Notes: generated from the letters alone by a model not told the origin. Numbered from the stretch's first letter, positions 1 through 12,151 are shown. The stretch: 64,000 bases of DNA from Luteimonas arsenica (GCF_004352825.1 NZ_SJRW01000001.1:62001-126000); one strand, 5' to 3'. Made by a program: numbers and translations.

Positions 1-969
1 CGGCAGGCCGGTTTCGATATCGAGGCCGCGGGCCACCTGGGTGGCGTCCTGCACGCCCTCGGCCTTGACCACGATCTGGGTGCCCAGCGCGTCCGGCGCG
101 GCGAGCGCGAAGGGGCTGTTTTCCTGGAAGTTGGTCAGCAGGTCGTCGTCCAGCGAGTAGCGCCGGATCAGCCCGCCCTCGGCCAGGTCGCGCGCGGCCT
201 GCGGATCGATGCCGAGGCGGTCCAGGGTGTTGGGGTGGATGCCGGAGGCGTCGAAGGTGACGGCAGGGACGCCCGACGCCAGCGAGGCCACCGAGGCCAG
301 GCCGCCGCCCTGCGAGTGGCCGGTGATGGCGAGGTTGGTGGCATTGCCGTCGGCGTCCGGGGTGCCGAAGCGGCGCTCGAACTCGACCGCGGTACGCGTG
401 GCCAGGCCGCTGAACTTGTCGATCTCGTCGCTGGTGGTGAAGCCCGCGCCCTGGCGGAAGTTGTTCATCCAGTCCGCGCCGCTGCCGTCGGTGCCGCGGT
501 AGGCGAGCACGAAGTTGCCGTTGCAGTCGCGGTAGATCTCGGCCTTGAAGTGCTGGGCCGCGAGCTGGTCGCCGCCTTCCAGGTACTGCGCGCGCCAGGC
601 GGCGGGGTCCTCGATGCCGGCGGCGGCAAGGTCGTCATTGGTGACCGCGGTCCAGCCGGCCGGCGGCGCGGGGCGGCCTTCGTACACGGCGGTGGCCAGC
701 TGCGACAGCACCACGTCGAACTCCTGCGCCTGCTGGCCACCGGCCACGGCCGAGAGCTCGCCGGGACCGAGCGCGCCGGGACCGCACTGCGCCGGCGCGG
801 CGGCGGTGGGCGAGAGCGCGGCCAGCTGCGGGTGGTAGGCGGGCTCGTGGCGGCCCTGCAGCGGCTGCAGGGCCGGGGCATTGGCCGCTTCGGCTGCCGG
901 CGGCGGCGCCTGCAGGCTGCGCAGCTGGATGGGCGAAAGCGAATCGTTGTCCAGGCGCATCGGCTGCAT
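1..969 (-). CDS. Lipase-like serine hydrolase, C-terminus outside window
   Basis: The frame is open from a start near 969 to the window edge (323 codons, no stop), so the C-terminal part is missing. GHSQGGG at about residues 217-223 is the GxSxG nucleophile elbow of the alpha/beta-hydrolase (lipase class 3) fold, with Ser about 219. An upstream AYRGTDG strand matches the oxyanion-hole segment of that fold. No signal peptide is seen. ATG 969 was preferred to the in-frame ATG 960 because GGGAA lies about 8 nt upstream of it. The catalytic block is paralogous to the gene at 5083-6744: both share GHSxGGGLAS, ASLAxGVP and VTFxASG. Substrate unknown; a secreted effector or a housekeeping esterase are both possible. 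Confidence 0.7.
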   Translation of the reverse strand, partial: MQPMRLDNDSLSPIQLRSLQAPPPAAEAANAPALQPLQGRHEPAYHPQLAALSPTAAAPAQCGPGALGPGELSAVAGGQQAQEFDVVLSQLATAVYEGRPAPPAGWTAVTNDDLAAAGIEDPAAWRAQYLEGGDQLAAQHFKAEIYRDCNGNFVLAYRGTDGSGADWMNNFRQGAGFTTSDEIDKFSGLATRTAVEFERRFGTPDADGNATNLAITGHSQGGGLASVASLASGVPAVTFDASGIHPNTLDRLGIDPQAARDLAEGGLIRRYSLDDDLLTNFQENSPFALAAPDALGTQIVVKAEGVQDATQVARGLDIETGLP

Positions 970-1079
970 GGGAAGCGTTCCCGCGGAAGTCTGCCGCCAG
1001 TGGACCGCCGTCCCCGCCCGCGATCAACCGGGGGCGTACCCTAGGCTCCCGCTTCGACCGGGGGTGATGGAGCAGAAGC

Positions 1080-1268
1080 TTTTGCCACGGATTACGCGGA
1101 TTGCGCGGATTTACGCGGATCTGGCCGAGGCCAGCGCCGACAAGACGCTCTGAACAGGCTTCTTTTTCAATGGGTTTTCGGCGAGGTGCGGTGGATGGGC
1201 TCTGGGCCATGGACTTGCCTTGCGCAGATCCGTGTAGATCCGCGCAATCCGCGTAATCCGTGGCAAAA
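1080..1268. repeat. 44-bp inverted repeat pair in the 387-bp gap before ggt
   Basis: The stretch 970-1356 holds no convincing gene. It contains two 44-bp arms, 1080-1123 and 1225-1268, which are reverse complements at 42 of 44 positions and are separated by 101 bp. Each arm is built from iterations of GATTACGCG/GATTGCGCG-like units and ends in TTTTGCCACGG. The arrangement resembles a REP/MITE-type dispersed element; it is unrelated in sequence to the GGGAGCGGCTACAG hairpins elsewhere in the window. Confidence 0.8.
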
Positions 1269-1356
1269 ATGCTCTCGAGGGCCACCCCGCAGCCGCACCC
1301 GCCGGACCATGCACTTGCTAAGGTCGCGGTTCTGTCCTGAGCCGTTTCGAGTGCAT

Positions 1357-3090
<1,734 letters not shown>

Positions 3091-3182
3091 ACGGCGAGTG
3101 CATCGTGGCGGCGGCGTGGGCATGGCGTCCGCGCCGGCACGGATATGCTGCGGGGCGGTCGACACTGTTGATGGAGTCGCGC

Positions 3183-4220
3183 ATGCGCATCCGTTTCCTG
3201 CTTCCCCTCCTGCTGCTGCCGGTGCTGGCCGCGCCCGCGTTCGCGCAGTCGCCGCAGGCCCCCGAGCCCACGGAAGAAGAGCTGCGGCTCGCGCAGCAGC
3301 GCGGCGAAGCCTGGCAGGCCTACGCCCTGCGCGTGGCCCGCTTGCTGGGCCGCTCCGACGGCGCCCGCGACCTGGCACTGGCGACGCTGCTGGAGGCCAC
3401 CGCGCGTCCCGCCGAAGGCGAGGGCATCGCACCTGCTGGCGCGGAAGCCAGGCGCTGGCGCGAAGCTGCGACTACGAAGGGCGCAGGCGACACCCTCACC
3501 CAGCAGCTGCTGCTGGCCGCGGGACTAGCGGGCGGTGACGAAGCCGCGGCGCTCGCTGCCGCGCGCCGCTGGCAGTCGCTGGAGCCGGGCAACCTGGCGC
3601 CGCGGGTGCTGCAGGGCCTGGGGCCGGAAGCCCTGCTCGAAGCGGCCGGGCAATCCAGTCGCAATGCACCCGACCCCTATCCGTTGCAGCGCTGGGTGGC
3701 CGGCGTGCTGCGCCGGCACGCGCCGAGCGCGGCGGAATGGGCCGCCTTCGGCGAAGGTCCGCGACCCTCGGCCGAGGCCAACGCCGCGGCCTGGGCGGCA
3801 TCGCTGCAGGCGCTGCTGGTGCCCGACTACCGCGAAGTGCTGGAGGCCTGCACTGGCCGCCAGCTGGGCCTGGCCGGTCGCCCTGAAGCCTGCCGGCACC
3901 TGTCGGAGCTGCTGCTGGCGCGGCCGCAGACGGTGCTCGACGAACGCATCGGCCTGTCGATGGCGCGCGCACTGACCCGCAGCGCGGCCGAGCGCGCGCC
4001 GCTGGACGCGCGCCGCCGCGGCGTCGACTGGCGCCAGGAGCAGATGGCCGAACGGGCCGGGCGCGAAGACGCCGGCGATGCCGAAGCCTTCGCCCACGCG
4101 CTGGCCGATGCCTCCATCGACACCGAGGACGCGCTGGTGCGTCGCCTGCTGTCCGAAGCCCGCCTCGCCCAGGATCCGCCCGCGGGCTGGGCCGCGCCCT
4201 GGCAGCGGCCGCGCCGCTGA
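3183..4220 (+). CDS. Secreted alpha-helical protein of unknown function
   Basis: A 345-residue protein with a clear Sec signal peptide (MRIRFLLPLLLLPVLAAPAFA, likely cleaved after AFA). The mature part is rich in Ala, Leu, Arg and Glu and reads as stacked helices (for example the stretch around YALRVARLLGRSDG), compatible with a TPR/SEL1-like solenoid but without a recognisable repeat consensus. Cysteines near residues 223 and 234 could pair in the periplasm. ATG 3183 starts the signal peptide; an in-frame ATG at 3171 would add four residues. It lies 92 bp after ggt in the same direction and may be co-transcribed. Function not recognised. Confidence 0.8.
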   Translation: MRIRFLLPLLLLPVLAAPAFAQSPQAPEPTEEELRLAQQRGEAWQAYALRVARLLGRSDGARDLALATLLEATARPAEGEGIAPAGAEARRWREAATTKGAGDTLTQQLLLAAGLAGGDEAAALAAARRWQSLEPGNLAPRVLQGLGPEALLEAAGQSSRNAPDPYPLQRWVAGVLRRHAPSAAEWAAFGEGPRPSAEANAAAWAASLQALLVPDYREVLEACTGRQLGLAGRPEACRHLSELLLARPQTVLDERIGLSMARALTRSAAERAPLDARRRGVDWRQEQMAERAGREDAGDAEAFAHALADASIDTEDALVRRLLSEARLAQDPPAGWAAPWQRPRR

Positions 4221-4236
4221 GCGCGGTGCGCGCGAC

Positions 4237-4962
4237 TCAGCCGCGCGGCTGCACCGCGACGCCGTTGGCTTCCAGCCAGGCGTCGATCTTGTCCAGGTCG
4301 CGGCGGGTAGCGACGTTGAGCAGCTTCGGATCGCCCTTGTAGAGGTAGTCCTGGAACGTGGCGCCGGTGCGGTCGGTGGCGCGCGGGTCGGCGCCGGCCT
4401 CGAGGAAGCGCAGCACCGCGGCGGAATCCTTCACCGTCGCCGCCTGGTGCAGCGGCGTGGTGCCGTTGCGGTCGGCCACGTCCAGGCGCGCGCCGGCGCG
4501 CAGCAGCACGCCGAGGTTGCCCTCGCTGTCCGCGCGCAGGGCGTCGTACAGCGGCGTGGCGCCGGTGACGGTGTTCGGCGTGTCCGGCGGCATGCCGCGC
4601 TCCAGCAGCGCCTCCAGCCAGCCCGGGTCCTTGCCCATCGCCGCCAGGTGCAGCGCCGTGCGGCCGTCGCGGTTGCCGCGCGCCGGGTCGGCGCCCAGCG
4701 ACAGCAGCAGGCGGAAGGCGCCGCGATCGCCGCGCTTCATCGCCCACTGCAGCAGCGGTTGGCCCTGCTCGTCCTCGGCGTTGGGGTTGGCGCCGGCGGC
4801 GAGCAGCTCGCGCGCCAGCGCTTCGTCGCCGCGGATGACGGCGTCGGCGAACTGGGCGTTGCCGGGGTTTGCGAAGGCCTGGCCTGGGTTCACGTCGGTC
4901 CCTTGCCGGGCGCAGCCGGCGGTGGAGGCGAGCATCAGCGACGCGGCCAGCAGCGCACGCAT
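4237..4962 (-). CDS. Ankyrin-repeat protein with signal peptide, putative lipoprotein
   Basis: Five to six ankyrin repeats are visible as recurring units of the type GxTPLHxAA / LLxxGAxPxxxDxxG (for example DGRTALHLAAMG, GATPLYDALR, NGTTPLHQAATV). The N-terminus MRALLAASLMLASTAGC is a short signal with a lipobox-like TAGC; Thr at -3 is unusual, so the anchor is tentative. In-frame ATG 5025 and TTG 5034 would give a longer Arg-rich leader; 4962 was chosen because it starts the signal directly. It lies 48 bp downstream of the lipase-like gene on the same strand. Ankyrin lipoproteins sometimes act as immunity partners of secreted lipase toxins, which makes this pairing suggestive but unproven. 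Confidence 0.85.
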   Translation of the reverse strand: MRALLAASLMLASTAGCARQGTDVNPGQAFANPGNAQFADAVIRGDEALARELLAAGANPNAEDEQGQPLLQWAMKRGDRGAFRLLLSLGADPARGNRDGRTALHLAAMGKDPGWLEALLERGMPPDTPNTVTGATPLYDALRADSEGNLGVLLRAGARLDVADRNGTTPLHQAATVKDSAAVLRFLEAGADPRATDRTGATFQDYLYKGDPKLLNVATRRDLDKIDAWLEANGVAVQPRG

Positions 4963-5082
4963 GCGCCGCGGCAGCCCCCGTCGGGAGGCTGTCTGCGGAA
5001 CCTGGCGGCGGGGCGCGTCGGACATGCGGGCCAACTTACTACGTCAATGCCGCGCCCTGCGTGACCGGCGCGGCGCCTGCGA

Positions 5083-6744
5083 TCAGAACCAGTTCATGGG
5101 GTTGAGCTTCTCGCCCAGCCACTGCGCGCCGTCGGACACGGCCTGGCCCACGTCGCCGGCCACATCGGACACCACCTCGATGCCGTCGCCGACCAGGTCG
5201 GCGGTGGCTTCGAACACGTCGCCCGCGACGTCGGCGACGTCGCTCACGATCTTGCCGCCGCCCTCGACGACGTTGGCCACGAAGTCGAAGGGCGTATCCA
5301 GGCCGGTGGCGTCGCCGATGTCGCGCAGCAGGCCGCCGCCGGCATTGGCGAGGTTCTGGGTGGTGTCGCCGACCAGGCCGATGGCGCCATCGACCAGGCT
5401 GCCGGCGCTGTCGATGCCGAAGTCGAGCACGTCGCCCAGGCCCTGGGCGACGCCGTCGACGTAGTCACCCTGCAGGAACTCCTGGCCGGCCTGCGCCAGG
5501 CCGTCGGCCAGCTCGGAGCCGTTGCCGGCGATGTCACCTACGACTTCCTGGCCCTGGCGGATGACGCTGCCGAGCTGGTTGAGGTTGAATTCGCCGTAGC
5601 GCTCGAGGCCGTCGATGCCGATGTTGCCCAGCACGCTGATGCCGGTGTCGAGCACGTTGCCGCCGGCATCGAGCAGGCCGTCGACCGCCCAGCCCAGGCC
5701 GGGCCTGCCGCCGGCGCTGAGGAGGTCGTTGGCAAGATCGCCCAGGCCATCGAGGCCGTCGTTGACCAGGCTGCCGGCCTGTTCGGGCAGGGTGGGCCGG
5801 GTGGCGGGGTCGTAGGCGCTGTTCTGGCGCAGCGCGTCGACGTAGGAGGCGCCGTCGCCGCCGCCACCGTGCAGCGCGGCCAGGTCGCCCAGCCCGCCCA
5901 TGCCGGCCGGCGGATCGATGCGCAGCTCGTGGCCGACCGCGTTCGGCGGCGACATGCCCAGGATCGGGATGATCGGCACGTCCTGCTGCGCGGCATTGAG
6001 CGGATCGCCGTTGACGATGTAGCGGCGCAGCTGCCCGCTCTCGGCGGCGGACTCGCGCACCGCGTTGGGGTTGAAGCCCAGCGACTCCAGGGTCTGGTCG
6101 CTGAGGCCCGAGGCATTGAAGGTCACGCCCGGCACGCCGGTGGCCAGCGAGGCCGCCGAGGCCAGGCCGCCGCCCAGCGAATGCCCGGTGAAGGCCACGT
6201 TGCCGTCGCCGAAGGCACGCAGCGCCGCCTCCGCCAGGGCGACCGCGTCGCGGTACTGCCCGCTCTCGAAGCCCAGGCCCTGCAGGGCGTTGTCGTCGGC
6301 GTCGCCCGAAGGCGACAGGCCCCAGTCGTCGGTGCCGCGGTAGGCGACGACGTACTGGCCCTGATCGTTCTGGTAGATCGCGGCGTCGAAGCCCTCGGAG
6401 GTGCTGAGCAGGGTCGGGTCGATCGGGATCTGGTTGCCCTGGGCATCGACCAGGGACGCGCCGTCGGCGCTGGGCTCGAGGCGGTGCCAGCCGGCCTCGG
6501 CGAGCGCCTGCTCGGTCTGCGGGTTGTCGGCGGCGTAGACGTCGTTGGCCATCATCGCCAGCTGCAGGTCGAGGTCGGGCTGCGGCTGGGTGCCCGTGAC
6601 CTGGCTGGCGAAGCTGCCGTCGCCCTGCGGGTACGCATTGGCGACCTGCTGCAGCGACGGTGGCGGCTGCAGGCCGAGCGGGAAGCGCTTGTCCAGCTGC
6701 AGCTGCTGGGCGATGGACAGCTGGCTGGCGATCGGGAAGCTCAT
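5083..6744 (-). CDS. Lipase class 3-like protein with long acidic helical tail
   Basis: A 553-residue protein without a signal peptide. The hydrolase half (about 60-290) has YRGTDDW near residues 135-141 and the nucleophile elbow GHSLGGG with Ser189; candidate catalytic His residues are in GHELR and ALHGG. From about residue 330 to the end the sequence is Gly/Asp/Val-rich with many amphipathic segments of the type DVAGDV and LVGDGI, ending in NPMNWF. I do not recognise this tail and see no XVIPCD-like module as found on xanthomonad type IV effectors. It is a paralogue of the partial gene at 1-969. The ankyrin protein at 4237 follows on the same strand. Phospholipase effector is an inference; lipase fold is well supported. 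Confidence 0.8.
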   Translation of the reverse strand: MSFPIASQLSIAQQLQLDKRFPLGLQPPPSLQQVANAYPQGDGSFASQVTGTQPQPDLDLQLAMMANDVYAADNPQTEQALAEAGWHRLEPSADGASLVDAQGNQIPIDPTLLSTSEGFDAAIYQNDQGQYVVAYRGTDDWGLSPSGDADDNALQGLGFESGQYRDAVALAEAALRAFGDGNVAFTGHSLGGGLASAASLATGVPGVTFNASGLSDQTLESLGFNPNAVRESAAESGQLRRYIVNGDPLNAAQQDVPIIPILGMSPPNAVGHELRIDPPAGMGGLGDLAALHGGGGDGASYVDALRQNSAYDPATRPTLPEQAGSLVNDGLDGLGDLANDLLSAGGRPGLGWAVDGLLDAGGNVLDTGISVLGNIGIDGLERYGEFNLNQLGSVIRQGQEVVGDIAGNGSELADGLAQAGQEFLQGDYVDGVAQGLGDVLDFGIDSAGSLVDGAIGLVGDTTQNLANAGGGLLRDIGDATGLDTPFDFVANVVEGGGKIVSDVADVAGDVFEATADLVGDGIEVVSDVAGDVGQAVSDGAQWLGEKLNPMNWF

Positions 6745-6810
6745 GGCCGACTCCGCGGTGGATACGGGGAGCCTAGACAGCCGCGGGCGGCTTGCCAGCT
6801 GGGACGGACC

Positions 6811-8295
<1,485 letters not shown>

Positions 8296-8298
<3 letters not shown>

Positions 8299-8316
8299 CT
8301 GTCATCTGTCATCTGT
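8296..8316 (-). repeat. Three tandem CATCTGT heptamers over the AAA ATPase start
   Basis: The plus-strand heptamer CATCTGT occurs three times without interruption at 8296-8302, 8303-8309 and 8310-8316. On the minus strand it gives three ATGs spaced 7 nt apart, hence in three frames. Only the last (8298) opens the AAA gene. The first two open minimal frames of five and four sense codons whose TGA stops overlap the true start region. Confidence 0.85.
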
Positions 8317-8413
8317 GGTGCGGGGCGGGAATCGGGGCATTCTATGTGCGCGAAGCCGCGCACGGCGGTGTAACCTCGACTGTCGTACGTTGGTGGACGT
8401 GACCGGAGAGCGC

Positions 8414-9049
8414 ATGAAGACGGTGCTGGTGGCCAGTTCCAAGGGCGGCGTGGGCAAGACGACGATCGCGACCCATCTCGCCGCGCATGCGGCCCTCGAA
8501 GGGCGGCACACCGCCCTGATCGACGCCGATCCGCAGCAGTCGTCCACGCGCTGGGCCGAGCGCCGCGCCGGGCTGGAGAGCGCGGTGCTGCCGATCCCGG
8601 GCGCGCGCCGGGCCAAGGCCGCCTGGAAGTCGCTGCCCGAGGACACCCAGCGGGTGATCGTGGACGCGCCGGCCGGGGCCATGGCCGACGACCTCGGGGT
8701 CTGGCTGGAACACGCCGATGCCGTGGTGGTGCCGGTGCAGCCCTCGGCGCTCGACCTCGACGCCACCGTGAACTTCCTCGACACCCTGGCCCGCGACACC
8801 CGCGTGCGTCGCGGCGACCTGCGCGTGGGCCTGGTCGCCAACCGCATGAAGCCCTGGACCAACGCTTCGCAGGCCACCCTGGACCTGCTGTCGCAGTGGC
8901 CCTATCCGGTGGTCGCCACCCTGCGCGACAGCCAGGCCTACGTGCTGATGGTGGGCCTGGGGCGCAGCCTGTTCGACTACCGCTCCGCCCAGGTCCGCGA
9001 CCACCAGGCGGACTGGGCGCCGCTGCTGAAGTGGCTGCGCAAGCACTGA
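8414..9049 (+). CDS. ParA/MinD-like ATPase, orphan
   Basis: A 211-residue ParA-superfamily protein. The deviant Walker A is [10 protein letters not shown] at residues 8-17, with the signature Lys and the [11 protein letters not shown] switch segment of the ParA branch; VIVDAPAG is Walker B. GGAGAG immediately upstream of ATG 8414 supports this start. There is no parB partner or parS-like cluster nearby, so it probably positions or regulates some other cellular cargo rather than partitioning the chromosome. It is followed after 32 bp by sixA in the same direction. Confidence 0.9.
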   Translation: MKTVLVASSKGGVGKTTIATHLAAHAALEGRHTALIDADPQQSSTRWAERRAGLESAVLPIPGARRAKAAWKSLPEDTQRVIVDAPAGAMADDLGVWLEHADAVVVPVQPSALDLDATVNFLDTLARDTRVRRGDLRVGLVANRMKPWTNASQATLDLLSQWPYPVVATLRDSQAYVLMVGLGRSLFDYRSAQVRDHQADWAPLLKWLRKH

Positions 9050-9081
9050 ACCCGCCCCGAGGGACCAAGGAGAAGCTGAGC

Positions 9082-9570
9082 ATGGCGATCGACACGAGGG
9101 ACATCCTGCTGCTACGCCACGCCCACGCCGGGGGGAGCGGGCCGGGGCAGGCCGACCTCGACCGCCCGCTGTCGCCCGAGGGCCAGGCCGAGGCGGAGGC
9201 CGCCGGGCGCTGGCTGCAGGAGCACGGCCTGCTGCCCGACCTGGTGCTGTGCTCGCCGGCGCGACGCACCCGTGAAACGCTGGAGGCGGTGCTCGGCGTG
9301 ATCGGCTACGTCGACCAGCGGCTGGAGCCTGCCATCTACGACGCCACCCCCGGCACGCTGGCGGAACTGGCCGACCAGCACCGCGACGTCGGCCGACTGA
9401 TGCTGGTCGGACACAACCCGGGCCTGGAGAGGCTGGCGGCCCTGCTGCACAGCGGCCAGTCGGGCGACTACCGCGGCATGCCGCCGGGTTCGATCGCGCA
9501 CCTGCGGTTGCCGGCCACGGCCGAGGTCGAGCCGGGCGTGGCCAGCCTCGCCGACTTCTGGTGGCCGTGA
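9082..9570 (+). CDS. sixA: Phosphohistidine phosphatase SixA
   Basis: A 162-residue histidine phosphatase. The catalytic motif is LLRHAHAG at the N-terminus (RHA, nucleophile His13), the second conserved region is LCSPARRTRETL and the distal catalytic His is in LVGHNPGLE; all are in the usual order for SixA, which in E. coli dephosphorylates HPt-type phosphohistidines. AAGGAGAAG lies about 8 nt before ATG 9082. The stop codon overlaps the start of the yceI-like gene, so translation is coupled. Confidence 0.88.
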   Translation: MAIDTRDILLLRHAHAGGSGPGQADLDRPLSPEGQAEAEAAGRWLQEHGLLPDLVLCSPARRTRETLEAVLGVIGYVDQRLEPAIYDATPGTLAELADQHRDVGRLMLVGHNPGLERLAALLHSGQSGDYRGMPPGSIAHLRLPATAEVEPGVASLADFWWP

Positions 9571-10133
9571 GCCGTGCCTGTCTCCACGCCTGGCTGCTCG
9601 CCGCCGTCGCGCTGTGCGCGGCGGTACCCGTGTGCGCGGCCAACATCGACGCCGCGGCGTCCGAGGTCGGCTTCAGCCTGGTCACCCGCTGGGGCGAGGT
9701 GGTCGACGGCCGCTTCCCGGTCTTCGACGGCCGCCTGACCCGGCTTCCCGACGGCCGCCAGCAGGTGCGGCTGTCGCTCTCGACCGCGGACGTCGAGATC
9801 GTCGGCAACCTGCGGCACACGCATCTGACCCGCGGCCGCGGCTTCTTCGACGCCGAGAAGTACCCCTGGGTGACCTTCGTTTCCGAGCCCTTCGATCCCG
9901 CGCTGCTGATCGAGGGCGGGCCCCTGCCGGGAACGCTCCACATCCGCGACGTGCAGCGGGCGGAGATCTTCAGTGTGGCGCCCGCCAACTGTGCACGGCC
10001 CGCGCTGGACTGCGCGGTACGGGCGCGCGGCGTGGTCGAGCGTGCGAACTACGGCATGAACCGCTGGAGCTTCGCCATCGGCGGCAAGGTCCGCTTCCAG
10101 CTCAGCCTGCGGCTGGCCGGCGAGGGCACATGA
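9561..10133 (+). CDS. YceI-family periplasmic protein
   Basis: A 190-residue precursor with a Sec signal peptide (WLLAAVALCAAVPVCAA) followed by the YceI lipocalin-like barrel: it begins with IDAAASEVGFSL, contains the FDGRLTRLPDG strand and ends with the YGMNRW segment, all in family order. YceI proteins bind isoprenoid or amide lipids in the periplasm. Four cysteines in the mature chain are unusual for the family. The start is GTG 9561 or GTG 9567; the latter gives a 4-nt GTGA overlap with sixA. Its own stop overlaps the next ATG (ATGA). Confidence 0.88.
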   Translation: MAVSRACLHAWLLAAVALCAAVPVCAANIDAAASEVGFSLVTRWGEVVDGRFPVFDGRLTRLPDGRQQVRLSLSTADVEIVGNLRHTHLTRGRGFFDAEKYPWVTFVSEPFDPALLIEGGPLPGTLHIRDVQRAEIFSVAPANCARPALDCAVRARGVVERANYGMNRWSFAIGGKVRFQLSLRLAGEGT

Positions 10134-12010
10134 AGGTGCTGGCACGACTGCTGGCGCTGGTCGCGGCGTTGGCCGCCGGCGGTTGCGCCACGCTGACCCC
10201 GGAGCAGGCCGGCGCGGCCGCGGAGGTCGCGGCGCAGGCGCGCCCGGTGCTGGTGGATTGCGCGCGCGAGGATGCTTGTGCCACGCCTTCACCGCTGCGC
10301 GCGCTGGGCCGCGACGCGATGGCGGCCAGCGCGCCCGATGCGCCGCGCCACCACGCCCTGATCCTCGACTACGGCCAGGACGCGCTGCTGGCGCGGCTGA
10401 GCCTGGTGCGCTCGGCGCAGCAGGCGGTGGACGTGCAGACCTACATCTTCGACGAGGACGACGCCGGCCACCTGTTCCTGGACGAACTGCTGGCCGCGGC
10501 CCGGCGCGGGGTGAAGGTACGGGTGCTGATCGACCAGCTTTCGGCGCTGCGCAAGGTGGAGACGCTGGCGGCGCTGGCGGGTGCCCACGCCAACTTCGAG
10601 CTGCGCATCTACAACCCGCTGCTTGGCCGCGCGCGCATCAGTTACCCGCAGTACGTGCTGGCCGCGGCCTGCTGCTGGCGCCGGCTCAACCAGCGCATGC
10701 ACAACAAGCTGCTGCTGGTCGACGGCCTGGTCGGTATCACCGGTGGGCGCAACTACCAGGACAGCTATTACGACTGGGATCCGGAGTACAACTTCCGCGA
10801 CCGCGACCTGTTCGTCGCCGGCCCGGTGGTGGCGGGGATGCAGGCGAGCTTCGAGGAGTACTGGGACGCGCGCCTGGCCCGCAGCCTGCCGGAGCTGGCC
10901 GACGTCGGCCGCCTGCTGCTGCGCGAGGGCGTGCCGCCACTGCCGCACGAGCCCTTCGAACTGCCGGCGCGGGTCGAGCGGATCTCGCGCGACGCCGACG
11001 ATGCGCTGCTGGTGGGGGCGCTGGCCGCGCAGGCGCTGCCGGTGGGCGAGGTGGAGTTCATCTCCGACCCGCCGGAAAAGCATCGTGCCGGCTACGAAGA
11101 GGTCGCGCCATCCACCCGCGGCCTGCTCGACCTGATCGGATCGGCGCAGGAGGAGATCCTGCTGCAGACGCCCTACCTGGTGCTGTCGCCGCAGGCGCAG
11201 GACCAGTTCCGCGAGCTGCGCCAGCGCGACGGTCCGCCGCGGGTGCGGGTGTCGACCAACAGCCTGGCGGCGACCGACGCCTTCATCACCTACGCGCTGT
11301 CGTACAAGTACAAGCGCCGCTTCCTGCGCGAGTTCGGCTTCGAGATCCACGAGTTCAAGCCCTTCCCCCAGGACGCGCCGATCGACGTCGAGGCCACCGG
11401 CACCGTCGGGCTCGACGGCGAGCCGGTGGCGCGTGCGGCGGACGGCCGGCCGCGCGCGCGACCGCTGGAGCGAGAGTACTCGGCGCTGCGCTGGTCGGGC
11501 TTCTCGGCGCACGAGCGGGTGCCGCTGCACCGCGGCGGCGTGCGCTTCGGCCTGCATTCGAAGTCGCTGGTGGTGGACGGGCGCATCGGCGTGGTTGGCA
11601 CCCACAACTTCGATCCACGCGGTGACAACTACAACACCGAGAGCGCGGTGGTGATCGAGGACGCCGCCTTCGCGCAGGCGCTGGCCACGAGCATCCGCCG
11701 CGACATGGCGCCCGAGAACTCGTGGGTGGTGGCCCGCCGTGACCGGCCACCGGTGTTCTCCGGCCTGGACTATTCCCTGGGCAAGGTGTCCGAGTCGCTG
11801 CCGGTGTTCGACCTGTGGCCGACCCGCTATGCCACCAGCTACGAGTTCGTGCCCGGGCCCGACTGTCCGGAGCCACCGCCGCCGGGCGACCCGCGCTTCC
11901 GCGCCTGCCACGAGCCGGTGGGCGACTTCCCCGAAGTCCGGCTGGGCCTGCGCAGCCTGATGACGCGCATCTTCACCGCCTTCGGCGCCGGGCTGGCCCC
12001 GATCCTCTGA
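10130..12010 (+). CDS. Phospholipase D-family lipoprotein, cardiolipin synthase C-like
   Basis: A 626-residue protein with a lipoprotein signal (lipobox AAGGC, Cys about 19). Two HKD phosphodiesterase motifs are complete: HNKLLLVDG beginning at His191 with the downstream GGRN, and HSKSLVVDG beginning at His476 with GTHNFDPR. This two-domain plan matches the ClsC/YmdC branch of phosphatidyl transferases, although ClsC is not a lipoprotein in E. coli, so a secreted or outer-membrane phospholipase D is possible. It overlaps the yceI-like stop by 4 nt (ATGA at 10130) and is the last gene of the sixA run; a CCCCCGCGGGGG palindrome follows at about 12023. Confidence 0.9.
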   Translation: MKVLARLLALVAALAAGGCATLTPEQAGAAAEVAAQARPVLVDCAREDACATPSPLRALGRDAMAASAPDAPRHHALILDYGQDALLARLSLVRSAQQAVDVQTYIFDEDDAGHLFLDELLAAARRGVKVRVLIDQLSALRKVETLAALAGAHANFELRIYNPLLGRARISYPQYVLAAACCWRRLNQRMHNKLLLVDGLVGITGGRNYQDSYYDWDPEYNFRDRDLFVAGPVVAGMQASFEEYWDARLARSLPELADVGRLLLREGVPPLPHEPFELPARVERISRDADDALLVGALAAQALPVGEVEFISDPPEKHRAGYEEVAPSTRGLLDLIGSAQEEILLQTPYLVLSPQAQDQFRELRQRDGPPRVRVSTNSLAATDAFITYALSYKYKRRFLREFGFEIHEFKPFPQDAPIDVEATGTVGLDGEPVARAADGRPRARPLEREYSALRWSGFSAHERVPLHRGGVRFGLHSKSLVVDGRIGVVGTHNFDPRGDNYNTESAVVIEDAAFAQALATSIRRDMAPENSWVVARRDRPPVFSGLDYSLGKVSESLPVFDLWPTRYATSYEFVPGPDCPEPPPPGDPRFRACHEPVGDFPEVRLGLRSLMTRIFTAFGAGLAPIL

Positions 12011-12151
12011 CCCCTTGGAGAGCCCCCGCGGGGGCGACCGTTCGTCGGCCGGTTGCCCGGAGCGGGCGGTCATGACCTTTGGCCTATTGCGGTAGAACTG
12101 TGGTGTTGTAGTCTACCAGCACACCAAGTCACACCCCCCAAGGAGATCACC

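Noticed and set aside
5083-5760. C-terminal tail of the lipase as an XVIPCD secretion signal
   Set aside because: The tail lacks the conserved blocks and Gln-rich end of XVIPCDs and is Gly/Asp/Val-rich instead.
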